This document shows positions 17,953 through 26,822 of a stretch of 64,000 nucleotides of DNA, piece after piece. The stretch comes from Leclercia adecarboxylata (GTDB taxonomy: Bacteria > Pseudomonadota > Gammaproteobacteria > Enterobacterales > Enterobacteriaceae): contig NZ_CP035382.1 in assembly GCF_006874705.1 (NCBI RefSeq), positions 4,278,001-4,342,000 on the forward strand, in the 5' to 3' direction. The translations under genes and the position numbers were made by a program. Positions within the stretch are counted from its first letter, which is position 1, and every line of letters begins with the position of its first letter. The notes beneath the pieces were generated by a model, which saw only the letters and a list, made by a program, of their open reading frames with translations, was not told where the DNA came from and made no database searches.

Positions 17953-18594
17953 ATGCTGATAACCCTATCTAATTCCTACTATTTTAACTTTGCTCTGAGT
18001 AGCTATTTTTCTGATATTCGTAATGACGAATCACTGATTGATGAAATATGTAGTTACCCATCCATAGCAAAAGATGAATTAATGCATGATCTACAGAATA
18101 CATTGCGCGGTAAAAAATTAAAGTTTATTGTTGTCGATCACGCCACTATAAGCATTGAAACATTACAGTTCATCATTCTTTTACGTACATTTTATCCGTT
18201 AGCACGTTTCTTTATTATAAAGAAACCTAATGTGGTTTTTGATGAGCTGGTCAGGTTATATATAACAATTCTTGATGCGAAGATTTGCCTTGGTTTATCA
18301 GAGCTTTTTATTTCAATAAACGATATACATGCTCATTCCATACCACCTGCGGATAAAATTTACTTGGCTACAACGTTGAAATTTGGAATAACAAAAGAAG
18401 AAGCGTCTGTGATTTGTTTGATGATGAGTGGAAGTCCATTGTCACAGATCGCAAAAAGTCAAAAATGTGAACTCAATAAAATACATTATCATTGCGCCAG
18501 AGCACGAAATAAAATGCAGGTTAAAGATAATAACACACTAGTGAAATTAATCCATTCAGAGTTACTTAGTTATTACATGATATATACCCAATAA
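17953..18594 (+). CDS. LuxR-type fimbrial regulator (FimY/FimW-like)
   Basis: A 213-residue protein with an N-terminal region resembling a degenerate receiver and a C-terminal LuxR-type HTH (about 150-200: EEASVICLMMSGSPLSQIAKSQ, then YHCARARNKMQ). A good AAGGAG site precedes the ATG. It is divergent from the pilin operon and is the intact paralogue of the frameshifted gene at 11849-12400. It probably controls the operon; the sign of control is unknown. Confidence 0.75.
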   Translation: MLITLSNSYYFNFALSSYFSDIRNDESLIDEICSYPSIAKDELMHDLQNTLRGKKLKFIVVDHATISIETLQFIILLRTFYPLARFFIIKKPNVVFDELVRLYITILDAKICLGLSELFISINDIHAHSIPPADKIYLATTLKFGITKEEASVICLMMSGSPLSQIAKSQKCELNKIHYHCARARNKMQVKDNNTLVKLIHSELLSYYMIYTQ

Positions 18595-18699
18595 ATCTCA
18601 TTTAGCTGCTATAATAGCTGTCAAAGCTAAGTAGAGATGTCCGGGGCAGGGCAAAGTTGAAATGTCCTTTGGAAGTAACAGGTGGCGTCATTCTGGTGA

Positions 18700-18842
18700 A
18701 GAAAACGGTTTGGCCGTAGGCGCGCTACTGATAGAAAATGTATGCTGGCCCTCCACCGGAAAGATACTGCTGCAACAAATATCGCCCGGCAGCTTAATAC
18801 TGCTCGCTTCACGGTTTATAAAATTCTCGAAGAGGCGAAGAC
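18700..18842 (+). pseudogene. Serine resolvase/invertase, C-terminal HTH fragment
   Basis: One frame reads RFGRRRATD, then [20 protein letters not shown], the C-terminal HTH typical of Hin/Tn3-type serine recombinases. The upstream part, including the catalytic serine domain, is absent (an in-frame stop precedes it), and IS1 copy 3 removes the end. It is a relic of a lost transposon or integrated element. Confidence 0.7.
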
Positions 18843-18857
18843 GGTAATGACTCCAAC

Positions 18858-19361
18858 TTATTGATAGTGTTTTATGTTCAGATAATGCCCGATGACTTTG
18901 TCATGCAGCTCCACCGATTTTGAGAACGACAGCGACTTCCGTCCCAGCCGTGCCAGGTGCTGCCTCAGATTCAGGTTATGCCGCTCAATTCGCTGCGTAT
19001 ATCGCTTGCTGATTACGTGCAGCTTTCCCTTCAGGCGGGATTCATACAGCGGCCAGCCATCCGTCATCCATATCACCACGTCAAAGGGTGACAGCAGGCT
19101 CATAAGACGCCCCAGCGTCGCCATAGTGCGTTCACCGAATACGTGCGCAACAACCGTCTTCCGGAGCCTGTCATACGCGTAAAACAGCCAGCGCTGGCGC
19201 GATTTAGCCCCGACGTATCCCCACTGTTCGTCCATTTCCGCGCAGACGATGACGTCACTGCCCGGCTGTATGCGCGAGGTTACCGACTGCGGCCTGAGTT
19301 TTTTAAGTGACGTAAAATCGTGTTGAGGCCAACGCCCATAATGCGGGCGGTTGCCCGGCAT
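18858..19361 (-). CDS. insB: IS1 InsB' catalytic frame (copy 3)
   Basis: Intact 167-residue frame with the DDE-region motifs; one residue differs from copies 1 and 2. Confidence 0.93.
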   Translation of the reverse strand: MPGNRPHYGRWPQHDFTSLKKLRPQSVTSRIQPGSDVIVCAEMDEQWGYVGAKSRQRWLFYAYDRLRKTVVAHVFGERTMATLGRLMSLLSPFDVVIWMTDGWPLYESRLKGKLHVISKRYTQRIERHNLNLRQHLARLGRKSLSFSKSVELHDKVIGHYLNIKHYQ

Positions 19362-19555
19362 CCAACGCCATTCATGGCAATATCAATGATTTTCTGGTGC
19401 GTACCGGGTTGAGAGGCGGTGTAAGTGAACTGTAGCTGCCATGTTTTACGGCAGTGAGAGCAGAGATAGCGCTGATGTCCGGCAGTGCTTTTGCCGTTAC
19501 GCACCACCCCGTCAGTAGCTGAACAGGAGGGACAGCTGATAGAAACAGAAGCCAC
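19280..19555 (-). CDS. insA: IS1 InsA (copy 3)
   Basis: Intact 91-residue InsA identical to the other copies, with zinc ribbon and frameshift window. Confidence 0.93.
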   Translation of the reverse strand: MASVSISCPSCSATDGVVRNGKSTAGHQRYLCSHCRKTWQLQFTYTASQPGTHQKIIDIAMNGVGCRATARIMGVGLNTILRHLKNSGRSR

Positions 19556-19605
19556 TGGAGCACCTCAAAAACACCATCATACACTAAATCAGTAAGTTGG
19601 CAGCA

Positions 19606-20295
19606 TCACCCCATGGTGAGTTCGGTTGTTTTTCGCCGTACCGGAATACCGGCAGGTTTAAGCACCTTCCGACACAGATCGATACGATCCTCGGGCACCG
19701 CATAGGTGATTAACGCTTCGCCGCGGAAATCCTCCGCCTCCAGCCACGGCTTCTGCGCTAAGGGATGGTCGTTGGATAAAATCGCCACCATTTCATATTT
19801 GAACAGCGGGCTGTAGCTCACCAGCGCCGTCTGCTCTGTTTCATCCACGATGGCCACATCCGCTCTGTTTTGCAGCAACAGCCCAACCGGATCCGGCTGG
19901 AAGCCGGGCAGAATATCGATCTCAACCTCGGCCCACTTTTTGCGAAACTCATCCATCACCGGCAACAGCCAGCCATAGCAGGTGTGACACTCCAGCGTGA
20001 CCCGCAGCGCCCCCTGCTTACCACAGGCAAACTTGTAGAGGTCGCGGTCGGCATTTTCGATAGCACCCAGCACGGTTTCGGCCAGCTGTAGCAAACGCTT
20101 GCCGGCATGGGTGAACTGCACCGGCGTGGTTTTGCGGACGAACAGCGTGACGCCATAGTGATCTTCCAGCTGCTTGATCTGGTGCGATAACGCTGACTGC
20201 GTCAGCTGTAACGCGACCGCAGCGCGCGTTAAATTGCCTGTTTTACGCAACGTAAGAATGGTGTGTAAGTGCTTAAGGTCAATCGGGATATCCAT
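19606..20295 (-). pseudogene. MetR-like LysR regulator, 3' end removed by IS1
   Basis: 229 codons remain of a gene normally near 300. The N-terminal HTH is intact (TGNLTRAAVALQLTQSALSHQ), as is most of the effector domain. Similarity to MetR is clear in LFVRK, LRVTLECHTCYGWL and YAVPEDRIDLCRK. The frame runs into IS1 copy 3, which supplies the last bases and TGA. The second half of the effector-binding domain is lost, so normal regulation is unlikely. It stands beside a cystathionine lyase-like gene, as expected for a sulfur amino-acid regulator. Confidence 0.88.
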
Positions 20296-20346
20296 TACGC
20301 CATCCGTAAATCAGAACAGGTATTCATCACGCGAGTATAACAAGGG

Positions 20347-21552
20347 TCAGGCCTTCAGGTGACGTAAGGCTTGATCCAGATCCTTCACTAAATCCACCGG
20401 GTCTTCCAGGCCAATCTGCAGACGGAAGGCTTCCCCTTCATACGGCCAGTGATACTCCGGCCGATCCTTGCGCGGGTTAAACGGTATCGCCAGGCTTTCG
20501 AAGCCGCCCCAGGAGAAACCAATGCCGAAATACTCCAGGCTATCGATGAACTTTTCGACCGACGCTTTTGAATAATGTGGTTTCAGCACCACGCTAAACA
20601 GACCGCTCGACCCGGTGAAGTCTCGCTTCCAGATATCATGTCCCGGACAGGAAGGCAGCGCCGGGTGCAGCACCTGTTCCACCTCGTCACGCTCGGCAAA
20701 CCATTTTGCGATCTTCAGCGCGGAAGCCTGATGCCGCTCGAGTCGCAGGGACATGGTGCGCAGCCCGCGCTGGGCGAGGTAAACGTCGTCGGGGGCGGCA
20801 TGCAGACCAAAAAGATAGACGAAGCGACGGATAGCCAGCCAGGTCTCTTTGTTGGTCACGATCAGCCCCATCTGGGCGTCAGAGTGGCCGACGATGTACT
20901 TGGTGGCGGCATGGACCGAGACATCCACTCCGTGGTCGAATGGTTTGAAAAACAGCGGCGTCGCCCAGGTGTTATCGACAATCACTTTCGCATTGCGCGC
21001 ATGCGCCACTCGCGTAATGGCCGGAATATCCTGCATATCGAAGGTTTGCGATCCCGGCGATTCGGTAAATACCACGCTGGTGTTGTCGCGGAACAGCTCG
21101 GCAATCCCCTCGCCAAGGGTCGGATCGAAGAAGGTTGCCGCCACCCCCATCTTCGCCAGCACGTTGTTGACGAAGCCGCGCGTCGGGCCATACACGCTGC
21201 TGCTGACCAGAATATGATCGCCGCTTTTTACCAGCGCCAGCAGCGCGCTGGTGCAGGCCGCCAGGCCGGTCGGCACTAATAACGCGCGATAGCCGCCCTC
21301 CAGCTCCGCCAGGGCTTTCTGCACGGCAAAGGTGATCGGGGTTCCAAAACGGCCGTAGTACATGACCTCATCTTCCGCATCGTCGAACAGCGCCTGATGG
21401 CGTTCGCTGAGCTCTTTGCAGGTTTTAAAAATCACGGTGGAAGCATGATAAACCGGCGGATTAACCACGCCGCCGAACACGTCGGGATCAAACGGACCAT
21501 GGCAGAGATAGGTTTCCGGGGATACCTGGCGATCAAAACTATGATTAGACAT
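20347..21552 (-). CDS. PLP-dependent C-S lyase (cystathionine beta-lyase family)
   Basis: A 401-residue member of the Cys/Met metabolism PLP family. It shows MYYGRFGTP (the tyrosine/arginine of the neighbouring subunit), the phosphate loop near GLAACTSALL, DNTWATP, and the PLP lysine in SVHAATKYIVGHSD. The ATG at 21552 has an AGAGGA site; the seven-codon longer start does not. It is the third gene of a permease-aminotransferase-lyase series. It may be a second MetC or a lyase for another S-amino acid such as cystine, cystathionine or an S-alkylcysteine. Confidence 0.88.
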   Translation of the reverse strand: MSNHSFDRQVSPETYLCHGPFDPDVFGGVVNPPVYHASTVIFKTCKELSERHQALFDDAEDEVMYYGRFGTPITFAVQKALAELEGGYRALLVPTGLAACTSALLALVKSGDHILVSSSVYGPTRGFVNNVLAKMGVAATFFDPTLGEGIAELFRDNTSVVFTESPGSQTFDMQDIPAITRVAHARNAKVIVDNTWATPLFFKPFDHGVDVSVHAATKYIVGHSDAQMGLIVTNKETWLAIRRFVYLFGLHAAPDDVYLAQRGLRTMSLRLERHQASALKIAKWFAERDEVEQVLHPALPSCPGHDIWKRDFTGSSGLFSVVLKPHYSKASVEKFIDSLEYFGIGFSWGGFESLAIPFNPRKDRPEYHWPYEGEAFRLQIGLEDPVDLVKDLDQALRHLKA

Positions 21553-21631
21553 TCTTACTCTTCCTCTTTTCACAACACGTACAGATTTGTTATTACCCTT
21601 GTCCCCGTCCCGAAGTGGATAACGGGGACAG

Positions 21632-22816
21632 TTAATTCAGGGCGGCTTTTAACCGCCTGACCGCTTCTTTCAGGTTCTCTTCCGTGGTGCTAACGTAGGA
21701 CATCCGCAGCGTGGCGTGGTCCGGCTCATCGCAGTAAAAGAATTCGCCGGGCACGTACACCACGCCGTGGTTCAGCGTCTTTTGCAGCCACCGGGTGGTA
21801 TCCATCTCGTACTTAAATTTCGCCCACAGAAACATGCCGCCCTTCGGCAGGTGGAAGGTCAGATGGTCACCCAGTTCGTTTTGCAGGTGCTGGCTCAGGA
21901 CCTGACACTTCTGTTTATAAGCCGCGCGTATCAGGGCGATCTGTCCGGCCAGACGGCCACTCATCAGATAGTGGTACGCGAGCGACTGTGACAGCGAACT
22001 GGTGTGGAGATCGGTGGCCTGCTTCAGGTTCACCACCTGGCGCTTCAGCCAGCCAGGCACCACCAACCATCCCACGCGTGCGCCCGGGGCGAGGATCTTG
22101 GAGAACGTGGAGGTATAAATCACGTTATCGCTATTCCCCACTTCCGCCGCCCAGGCTTTCAGCGGGGTGAAGGTGGTCCCGGTGAAGTTAATTTCGCCAT
22201 AGGGATCGTCTTCAATGATGACGAAACCATACCGCTGGGATAGCGCCACCAGCTGCTTGCGGCGGTGCTCTGCCAGGGTTACGCCCCCGGGATTTCCGAA
22301 GGTCGGGACGATATAGACGGCCTTTACCGACGTGGTTTTCACCAGCGCGTCGAGCTCGTCAATCTTCATCCCGTCCCCGTCGGTTCCCACCGACATCAGG
22401 TTTGCCTCCGCCAGCTGCAGCACCTGCAGTGCCGCCAGATAGGTGGGCCGCTCCACGACCACAACGTCGCCGGGATTGATCAGGGCGCGGGCAAGAATAT
22501 CCAGCGATTGCTGCGATCCCGAGGTCACCACCACCTCATCCGGAGTGGCGTGAATTGCCCGCTCGTGCATCAGCTGGCAGATCGCACCGCGCAGTTCCGG
22601 GCTGCCCTCGCTCAGCCCATACTGAAAAGCGTCTCGCCAGGCGCTGGAGAGCACCTTATCCATGGCCAGTTGCAGCCCTTCACGGTCAAACAGCTGCGGA
22701 TCGGGGATACCGCCGCCCATGGAGATCACCCCGTCCATTTTGCTGTGTTTTAATAATTCTCTAATTGCAGATGACTGAAGATTTTGTAATTTACTGGCAA
22801 TTTTATTATGCGACAT
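21632..22816 (-). CDS. PLP aminotransferase, class I (LysN/MocR-body type)
   Basis: A 394-residue fold-type I aminotransferase without an HTH domain. Visible are the substrate loop GGGIPDPQLF, YGLSEGSPELR, the PTFGNPGG asparagine, EDDPYGE, and the Schiff-base lysine in STFSKILAPGARVGW. The pattern is that of 2-aminoadipate/multi-substrate aminotransferases. In this cluster it probably makes the keto acid from the amino acid imported by the adjacent permease. The substrate is unknown. Confidence 0.85.
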   Translation of the reverse strand: MSHNKIASKLQNLQSSAIRELLKHSKMDGVISMGGGIPDPQLFDREGLQLAMDKVLSSAWRDAFQYGLSEGSPELRGAICQLMHERAIHATPDEVVVTSGSQQSLDILARALINPGDVVVVERPTYLAALQVLQLAEANLMSVGTDGDGMKIDELDALVKTTSVKAVYIVPTFGNPGGVTLAEHRRKQLVALSQRYGFVIIEDDPYGEINFTGTTFTPLKAWAAEVGNSDNVIYTSTFSKILAPGARVGWLVVPGWLKRQVVNLKQATDLHTSSLSQSLAYHYLMSGRLAGQIALIRAAYKQKCQVLSQHLQNELGDHLTFHLPKGGMFLWAKFKYEMDTTRWLQKTLNHGVVYVPGEFFYCDEPDHATLRMSYVSTTEENLKEAVRRLKAALN

Positions 22817-22904
22817 CTTCCGTTCCCCTTTTCATTACGTCTCTTTTTTAATATCACAGGTAAACGTTTTTGATAATGACTTTCCACTTACGCCATTTAA
22901 TTAT

Positions 22905-22937
22905 CGGGTCATCATGAATGAGATTAATGATGACCCG
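22905..22937. other. Intercistronic hairpin
   Basis: An 11-bp perfect inverted repeat (CGGGTCATCAT at 22905-22915 and ATGATGACCCG at 22927-22937) with an 11-base loop lies between the permease stop and the aminotransferase start. There is no T-run on either strand, so an mRNA-stabilising or processing hairpin, or a protein-binding palindrome, is likelier than a strong terminator. Confidence 0.5.
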
Positions 22938-23009
22938 CAATATAATTAATAATGCCGCACTGTATTATTATAGGGTTAAGACAACATTGTAGTTACAGAG
23001 GTAAAATAT

Positions 23010-24290
23010 CTATTGTGAAAACAGCATAACGAAGGGTCCGATACACATCAGCAGCCCAATCAGAATCACGTAATAAACCGGTGCCCCGCGAAGATCAACA
23101 AACTTGTCATTCTTCAATATAATTATCCCGGGGACAATACAGCTAATAAGGCCGTAGGTAACGCCGCCAAACACGAACACCTTCAGGATCGGGAAGTTGG
23201 TCAACACGATTAACCACAGCACCAGCACCACCATGAAGAATGCGGCAATGGCGATCCCGTTGGCGTTATCCTCCCGCACCCGGAAGTACTTCTCTACGGT
23301 GACTTTGATTAACCCGACGAAGGATTCATGTACCGCCAGGTACAGCGCCAGGAAGGCGGTGACGATGGAGAACACATTGAGGATCACGCTCATGTATTTC
23401 ACCGCCGCTCCGGGGATGACTTTCGCCGCCAGCGCCAGCGCCGAGATGTTATCCTGATAGGCCCGCAGCGCGTCCGCCTCGCTGATAGAGAGCACAATGG
23501 AGACCACAAACAGCAGGACGGTGGCGACCAGAATCAGATAGGCGACTTTATGCACCCGCAGGATCTTATATTTCGCTACCTCTTTATCTTCTTCGCGCTT
23601 CTTGTAGGCAATATTCATCGGGTTCAGGATGCCCACAAACATGATGGAGAAGATTGCAAAAGGCAAAGTCGGGAAGGTGCCGACAACCAGATGACTCACC
23701 GTTGGAAACTCGCCAATATTGCTCAGATCCCAGAAAGGCACCACCACAAAGCCAATCGCCACGATAATCACCAGCTTTATGGCGATCATGCTGCCCGATA
23801 CCTTGAACAGCAGCTTTTCCCCTTTTGATGCCACCAGCGACAGCCCGGCAATCAGCAGCAAAGACCACCACCAGTGTTCCGATAACGTCTGGGTCGTAAG
23901 GCCGAAGGTTTTCAGGTAGGAAGCGCTGTCGTTGGTGATGGCTAACGCATACTCCACCATCGATTTCAGCATGGTGATGGAGTACAGGGCCCCCAGCAGC
24001 ACGCCCCAACGGCTACCGACATAGCTGGTGATAATACTCAGATAGGAATCTTGTTCATCACTACGTGCCATGGTTTCGATAAACAGTTTCTGCATGTAGT
24101 AGACCGCCGGATAGCCCAGCAGCACCGCCAGGGCGAATACCCACACCCCTTTGAGTCCCACCTGTAACGGGAAAAAAACAATCCCGGAGCCAATCGCGGC
24201 GCCAATACAGAGTACCACCCACCCAAGATCGTACAGGGTAAAGGGTATATTCTTTTTATTAATCACTTCGTTATTAATTCCTACTGTCAT
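23010..24290 (-). CDS. HAAAP-family amino-acid permease (SdaC/TdcC-like)
   Basis: A 426-residue inner membrane protein with about 11 membrane segments, starting after IPFTLYDLGWVVLCIGAAIG, the family's first helix with GAAIGSGIVFFP. It resembles serine/threonine proton symporters. ATG 24290 is preferred over a TTG four codons upstream. It is the first gene of the putative operon with the aminotransferase and C-S lyase, so a sulfur-containing or hydroxylated amino acid is a likely cargo. Confidence 0.88.
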   Translation of the reverse strand: MTVGINNEVINKKNIPFTLYDLGWVVLCIGAAIGSGIVFFPLQVGLKGVWVFALAVLLGYPAVYYMQKLFIETMARSDEQDSYLSIITSYVGSRWGVLLGALYSITMLKSMVEYALAITNDSASYLKTFGLTTQTLSEHWWWSLLLIAGLSLVASKGEKLLFKVSGSMIAIKLVIIVAIGFVVVPFWDLSNIGEFPTVSHLVVGTFPTLPFAIFSIMFVGILNPMNIAYKKREEDKEVAKYKILRVHKVAYLILVATVLLFVVSIVLSISEADALRAYQDNISALALAAKVIPGAAVKYMSVILNVFSIVTAFLALYLAVHESFVGLIKVTVEKYFRVREDNANGIAIAAFFMVVLVLWLIVLTNFPILKVFVFGGVTYGLISCIVPGIIILKNDKFVDLRGAPVYYVILIGLLMCIGPFVMLFSQ

Positions 24291-24662
24291 AGGAGACCCC
24301 AATCTGCAAAAAATAATAAAACCGGCGGACGCTGTTCAAAATATGCACCCTGCAACTCAGTGTTATATTTACCTGAAACACTAATAACGTTGCCGCCGCT
24401 ATTTTCAATGACTATAACCCTGCGGTTATTAATGATTGAATGCGGAAAGCTTTACACAGCCCAGAATAGATGGCGAATGAAAATTAGAGAAAACAGTTTC
24501 TACTTTTGCTCACAAACAGGGCAGATGGAAATAACATGACGCAAGCCGCAAATGGCAGTTTTTTATTTATCCCGAATGTGATCCGGGCGAGAGATTTTAT
24601 TTATGAGTACATTCTTATCTGTCATTTGTTTTGTGAAGCAGATCATATTTATTTACCGGGCC
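24291..24662. promoter_or_regulatory. Promoter region of the permease operon
   Basis: About 370 bp of AT-rich sequence between the permease start and the end of the upstream LysR gene. No coding frame with a ribosome site is seen. It should contain the permease promoter and operators, but I could not assign a specific site. Confidence 0.4.
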
Positions 24663-25601
24663 TTAATCGAGGCTGGCAATCGTTTTTTCCCACAGGTTCC
24701 AGGGCTGATGTTCTTCTACCAAATAATCGATGAACGATCTGACTTTCGGGTTGCGGAACTTGCTCGGGAAGTAGAGCGCGTAGAGGCTGTGCGTCGGATA
24801 CGCATAGCGGCCATCCAGCTTCAGGGGAAGCAGCGCCCCGCTCGCAATGTGCTCGCTGATCAGGTAGGAGGGCAGCCAGGCGATACCCTGTCCTGAGAGC
24901 GCCGCCTTCAGCAACAGCAGGCTGCTGTTGGCCTGTACCGGTGTTCTGGGTTTGATGTCGCAGTGGGGATGCTGTAACCCCCTCTCGTTCAGGCGTAACG
25001 GGGGCGTTAGCCCGGGATAGACTAAGCACTCATGGCTGACCAGCTCAGCACGTTTTGTCGGGGTGCCGTTACGCTCAAGGTACGCAGGTGCCGCGCAGTA
25101 AAGCCAGCTGATTCGGGAGAGCTTGCGCGCGGCATAGTTCTGCGGCGGGGTAGCTGTGATCCTCAGCGCGATATCAACGTTGTTTTCGTTCAGGTTGATC
25201 AGATGATCGTCCAGGTCGAGGATCAACTCCACGTCATGATGCTTTCTTCGATACTCTTCAAAGATGTCGATCAAGTGGGAATAACCAAACGCCACGGAGC
25301 AGGTGATCTTCAGGGCGCCATGCGGATGGTTAAAATAGCCGCAGGTGGTGTTGATGATGTCGTCAAACTCCTTCAGCAGTTCCGTGGCCCTGGAAACGAA
25401 ATATTCTCCGGCTTCGGTTAGCTGGAAGGTGCGCGTGGTTCGCTGGATCAGCGGCACCCCAAGATTCTCTTCCATCACCGCCAGCCCCTTGCTGACGGCT
25501 GAAGGGGAAATATTAAGCAGGCGTGCGGCTTCCGAGAGCCCCTGCCCTTCGCTGATTTTCACCAGCATTTCAATCTGTTTGATCGTCAATGGAATGGTCA
25601 T
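24663..25601 (-). CDS. LysR-family transcriptional regulator
   Basis: 312 residues with an N-terminal winged HTH (LSEAARLLNISPSAVSKGLA) and a substrate-binding domain of the CrgA/DmlR-like subgroup (ARKLSRISWLYCAAPAYL). It precedes the permease operon in the same orientation and may control it now that the MetR-like gene is cut, but the target is unproven. Confidence 0.88.
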   Translation of the reverse strand: MTIPLTIKQIEMLVKISEGQGLSEAARLLNISPSAVSKGLAVMEENLGVPLIQRTTRTFQLTEAGEYFVSRATELLKEFDDIINTTCGYFNHPHGALKITCSVAFGYSHLIDIFEEYRRKHHDVELILDLDDHLINLNENNVDIALRITATPPQNYAARKLSRISWLYCAAPAYLERNGTPTKRAELVSHECLVYPGLTPPLRLNERGLQHPHCDIKPRTPVQANSSLLLLKAALSGQGIAWLPSYLISEHIASGALLPLKLDGRYAYPTHSLYALYFPSKFRNPKVRSFIDYLVEEHQPWNLWEKTIASLD

Positions 25602-25728
25602 GGCTCTTTTCGGTCGGCGTACCGCGTGGCGTCAGGGAACAGGGTTATTTGCGGCAGTATGCGCGGGAAACTGCACGTGCGACAAAGCAGATAAACTTTG
25701 TGGATGAGGAAGGTTTTCTTTCAATAAA

Positions 25729-25758
25729 AAGGCCTGCGCAACATATTGCCCAGGCCTT
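25729..25758 (-). terminator. Rho-independent terminator of the dehydrogenase operon
   Basis: The stem AAGGCCTG (25729-25736) pairs with CAGGCCTT (25751-25758). Read on the minus strand it is followed by a TTTTTATTG tail. It lies just after the stop at 25794. Confidence 0.8.
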
Positions 25759-25793
25759 GTTTGTGAGGCGTATTTTAACCGTCTCCCGCCCGA

Positions 25794-26819
25794 TCAGGCG
25801 CGATCCATCGTCAGCACCATGCGGAATTTGGCCTGTCCGCTGCACATCTTTTCCCAGGCCTCCTGTGCCTGAGCAAGGGGCCGGGTTTCTATTCTGGCGC
25901 GCACATCCGCCAGCAGGCTGAAATCCAGCGCCTTTTCCAGCTCAATGGGCGTGCCGGTAATAGCGCCGTTGACCGACAGCTCCCTGCCGACCAGCAAACC
26001 CGGCATTAACGCCAGCGGCTCCTTACCCACGCCAGCCACCATCAGCCTGCCCTGGGGCGCCAGCGCCGATAATAACGCCGAGACGGCCTGGCTATCGGTA
26101 ATGGTCGACAAAATCACCTGCGCCCCGCCGAGGGATTTGATCGCCGCGGCGGCATCGTGGCGGTGGATATCAATATAGTGGTGCGCTCCCAGGGCCATGA
26201 CATCATCCGCGATGTCGTCCCCCCGGCCAACGGCGACGACGCGAAAGCCCATCTTGCGGGCGTATTGCAACGCAAGATGGCCTAAGCCGCCCACACCCTG
26301 AATCACTACGGTATCCCCGGCCCGGGCGTGGGATTTTCTCAGGGCATTGAAGGTCGCAATACCGGCACAGAGGAGCGGCGCGGCCTCCACAGAGGTAAGA
26401 TCATCCGGAATAGTGACCAGCCCCGTTGCACGCGCCAGCATATACTCGGCATAGCCTCCGTCACGCGAGCTGCCCGTCACGGGCTGATTCTGACAGAGGT
26501 TAAAATGCCCCAGTCGGCACTGCTCGCAGGCATGACAGTGCCCGCCCAGGCGCCCCACCCCGACGCGCTGGCCCGGTTTCAGGTACGCGGGCAGAGCATC
26601 AGAGACCCTGACAATGGTGCCAACCACCTCATGCCCCGGCACGCGCGGATAGTCCACGCCCTTTTCCAGCCCCTCAATCACGCCCGAATCCGCGCCGCAA
26701 ATTCCGCAGGCTTCCACTTTGATGAGCACCTCTCCCGGGCCGGGTGTCGGTAGGGGTTTCTCCACCCTTTCCAGTTGTCCCGGCCGGGTGACCTGCATGG
26801 CTGTGTAGGTGTTAGTCAT
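25794..26819 (-). CDS. Zinc-dependent alcohol dehydrogenase (MDR)
   Basis: 341 residues. Catalytic zinc ligands are in CGICGAD and GHEVVG; the structural zinc site is four cysteines in the CHACEQCRLGHFNLC segment. The NAD(P)-binding motif is GVGGLGHLALQYA. The closest pattern is the AdhP/propanol-preferring group. It is the last gene of a five-gene operon, 3 bp after the amine oxidase. With the oxidase upstream it could reduce or oxidise the aldehyde formed by amine oxidation. Confidence 0.88.
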   Translation of the reverse strand: MTNTYTAMQVTRPGQLERVEKPLPTPGPGEVLIKVEACGICGADSGVIEGLEKGVDYPRVPGHEVVGTIVRVSDALPAYLKPGQRVGVGRLGGHCHACEQCRLGHFNLCQNQPVTGSSRDGGYAEYMLARATGLVTIPDDLTSVEAAPLLCAGIATFNALRKSHARAGDTVVIQGVGGLGHLALQYARKMGFRVVAVGRGDDIADDVMALGAHHYIDIHRHDAAAAIKSLGGAQVILSTITDSQAVSALLSALAPQGRLMVAGVGKEPLALMPGLLVGRELSVNGAITGTPIELEKALDFSLLADVRARIETRPLAQAQEAWEKMCSGQAKFRMVLTMDRA

Positions 26820-26822
26820 GTT

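Larger units (their letters stand above)
18843..19610 (-). mobile_element. IS1, complete copy 3
   Basis: A 768-bp element in minus orientation between GGTAATGACTCC at 18843 and CATCACC at 19610. It differs from copies 1 and 2 at its right end and by one InsB codon (G for E in LGRLMSL). Flanks (18834-18842, 19611-19619) do not match. It joins the resolvase relic to a truncated LysR gene, so it marks a deletion or rearrangement endpoint. Confidence 0.97.

Noticed and set aside
18662..18847. 61-codon plus-strand frame next to IS1 copy 3
   Set aside because: A different reading frame of the same stretch encodes a clear resolvase HTH, so this frame is a shadow.
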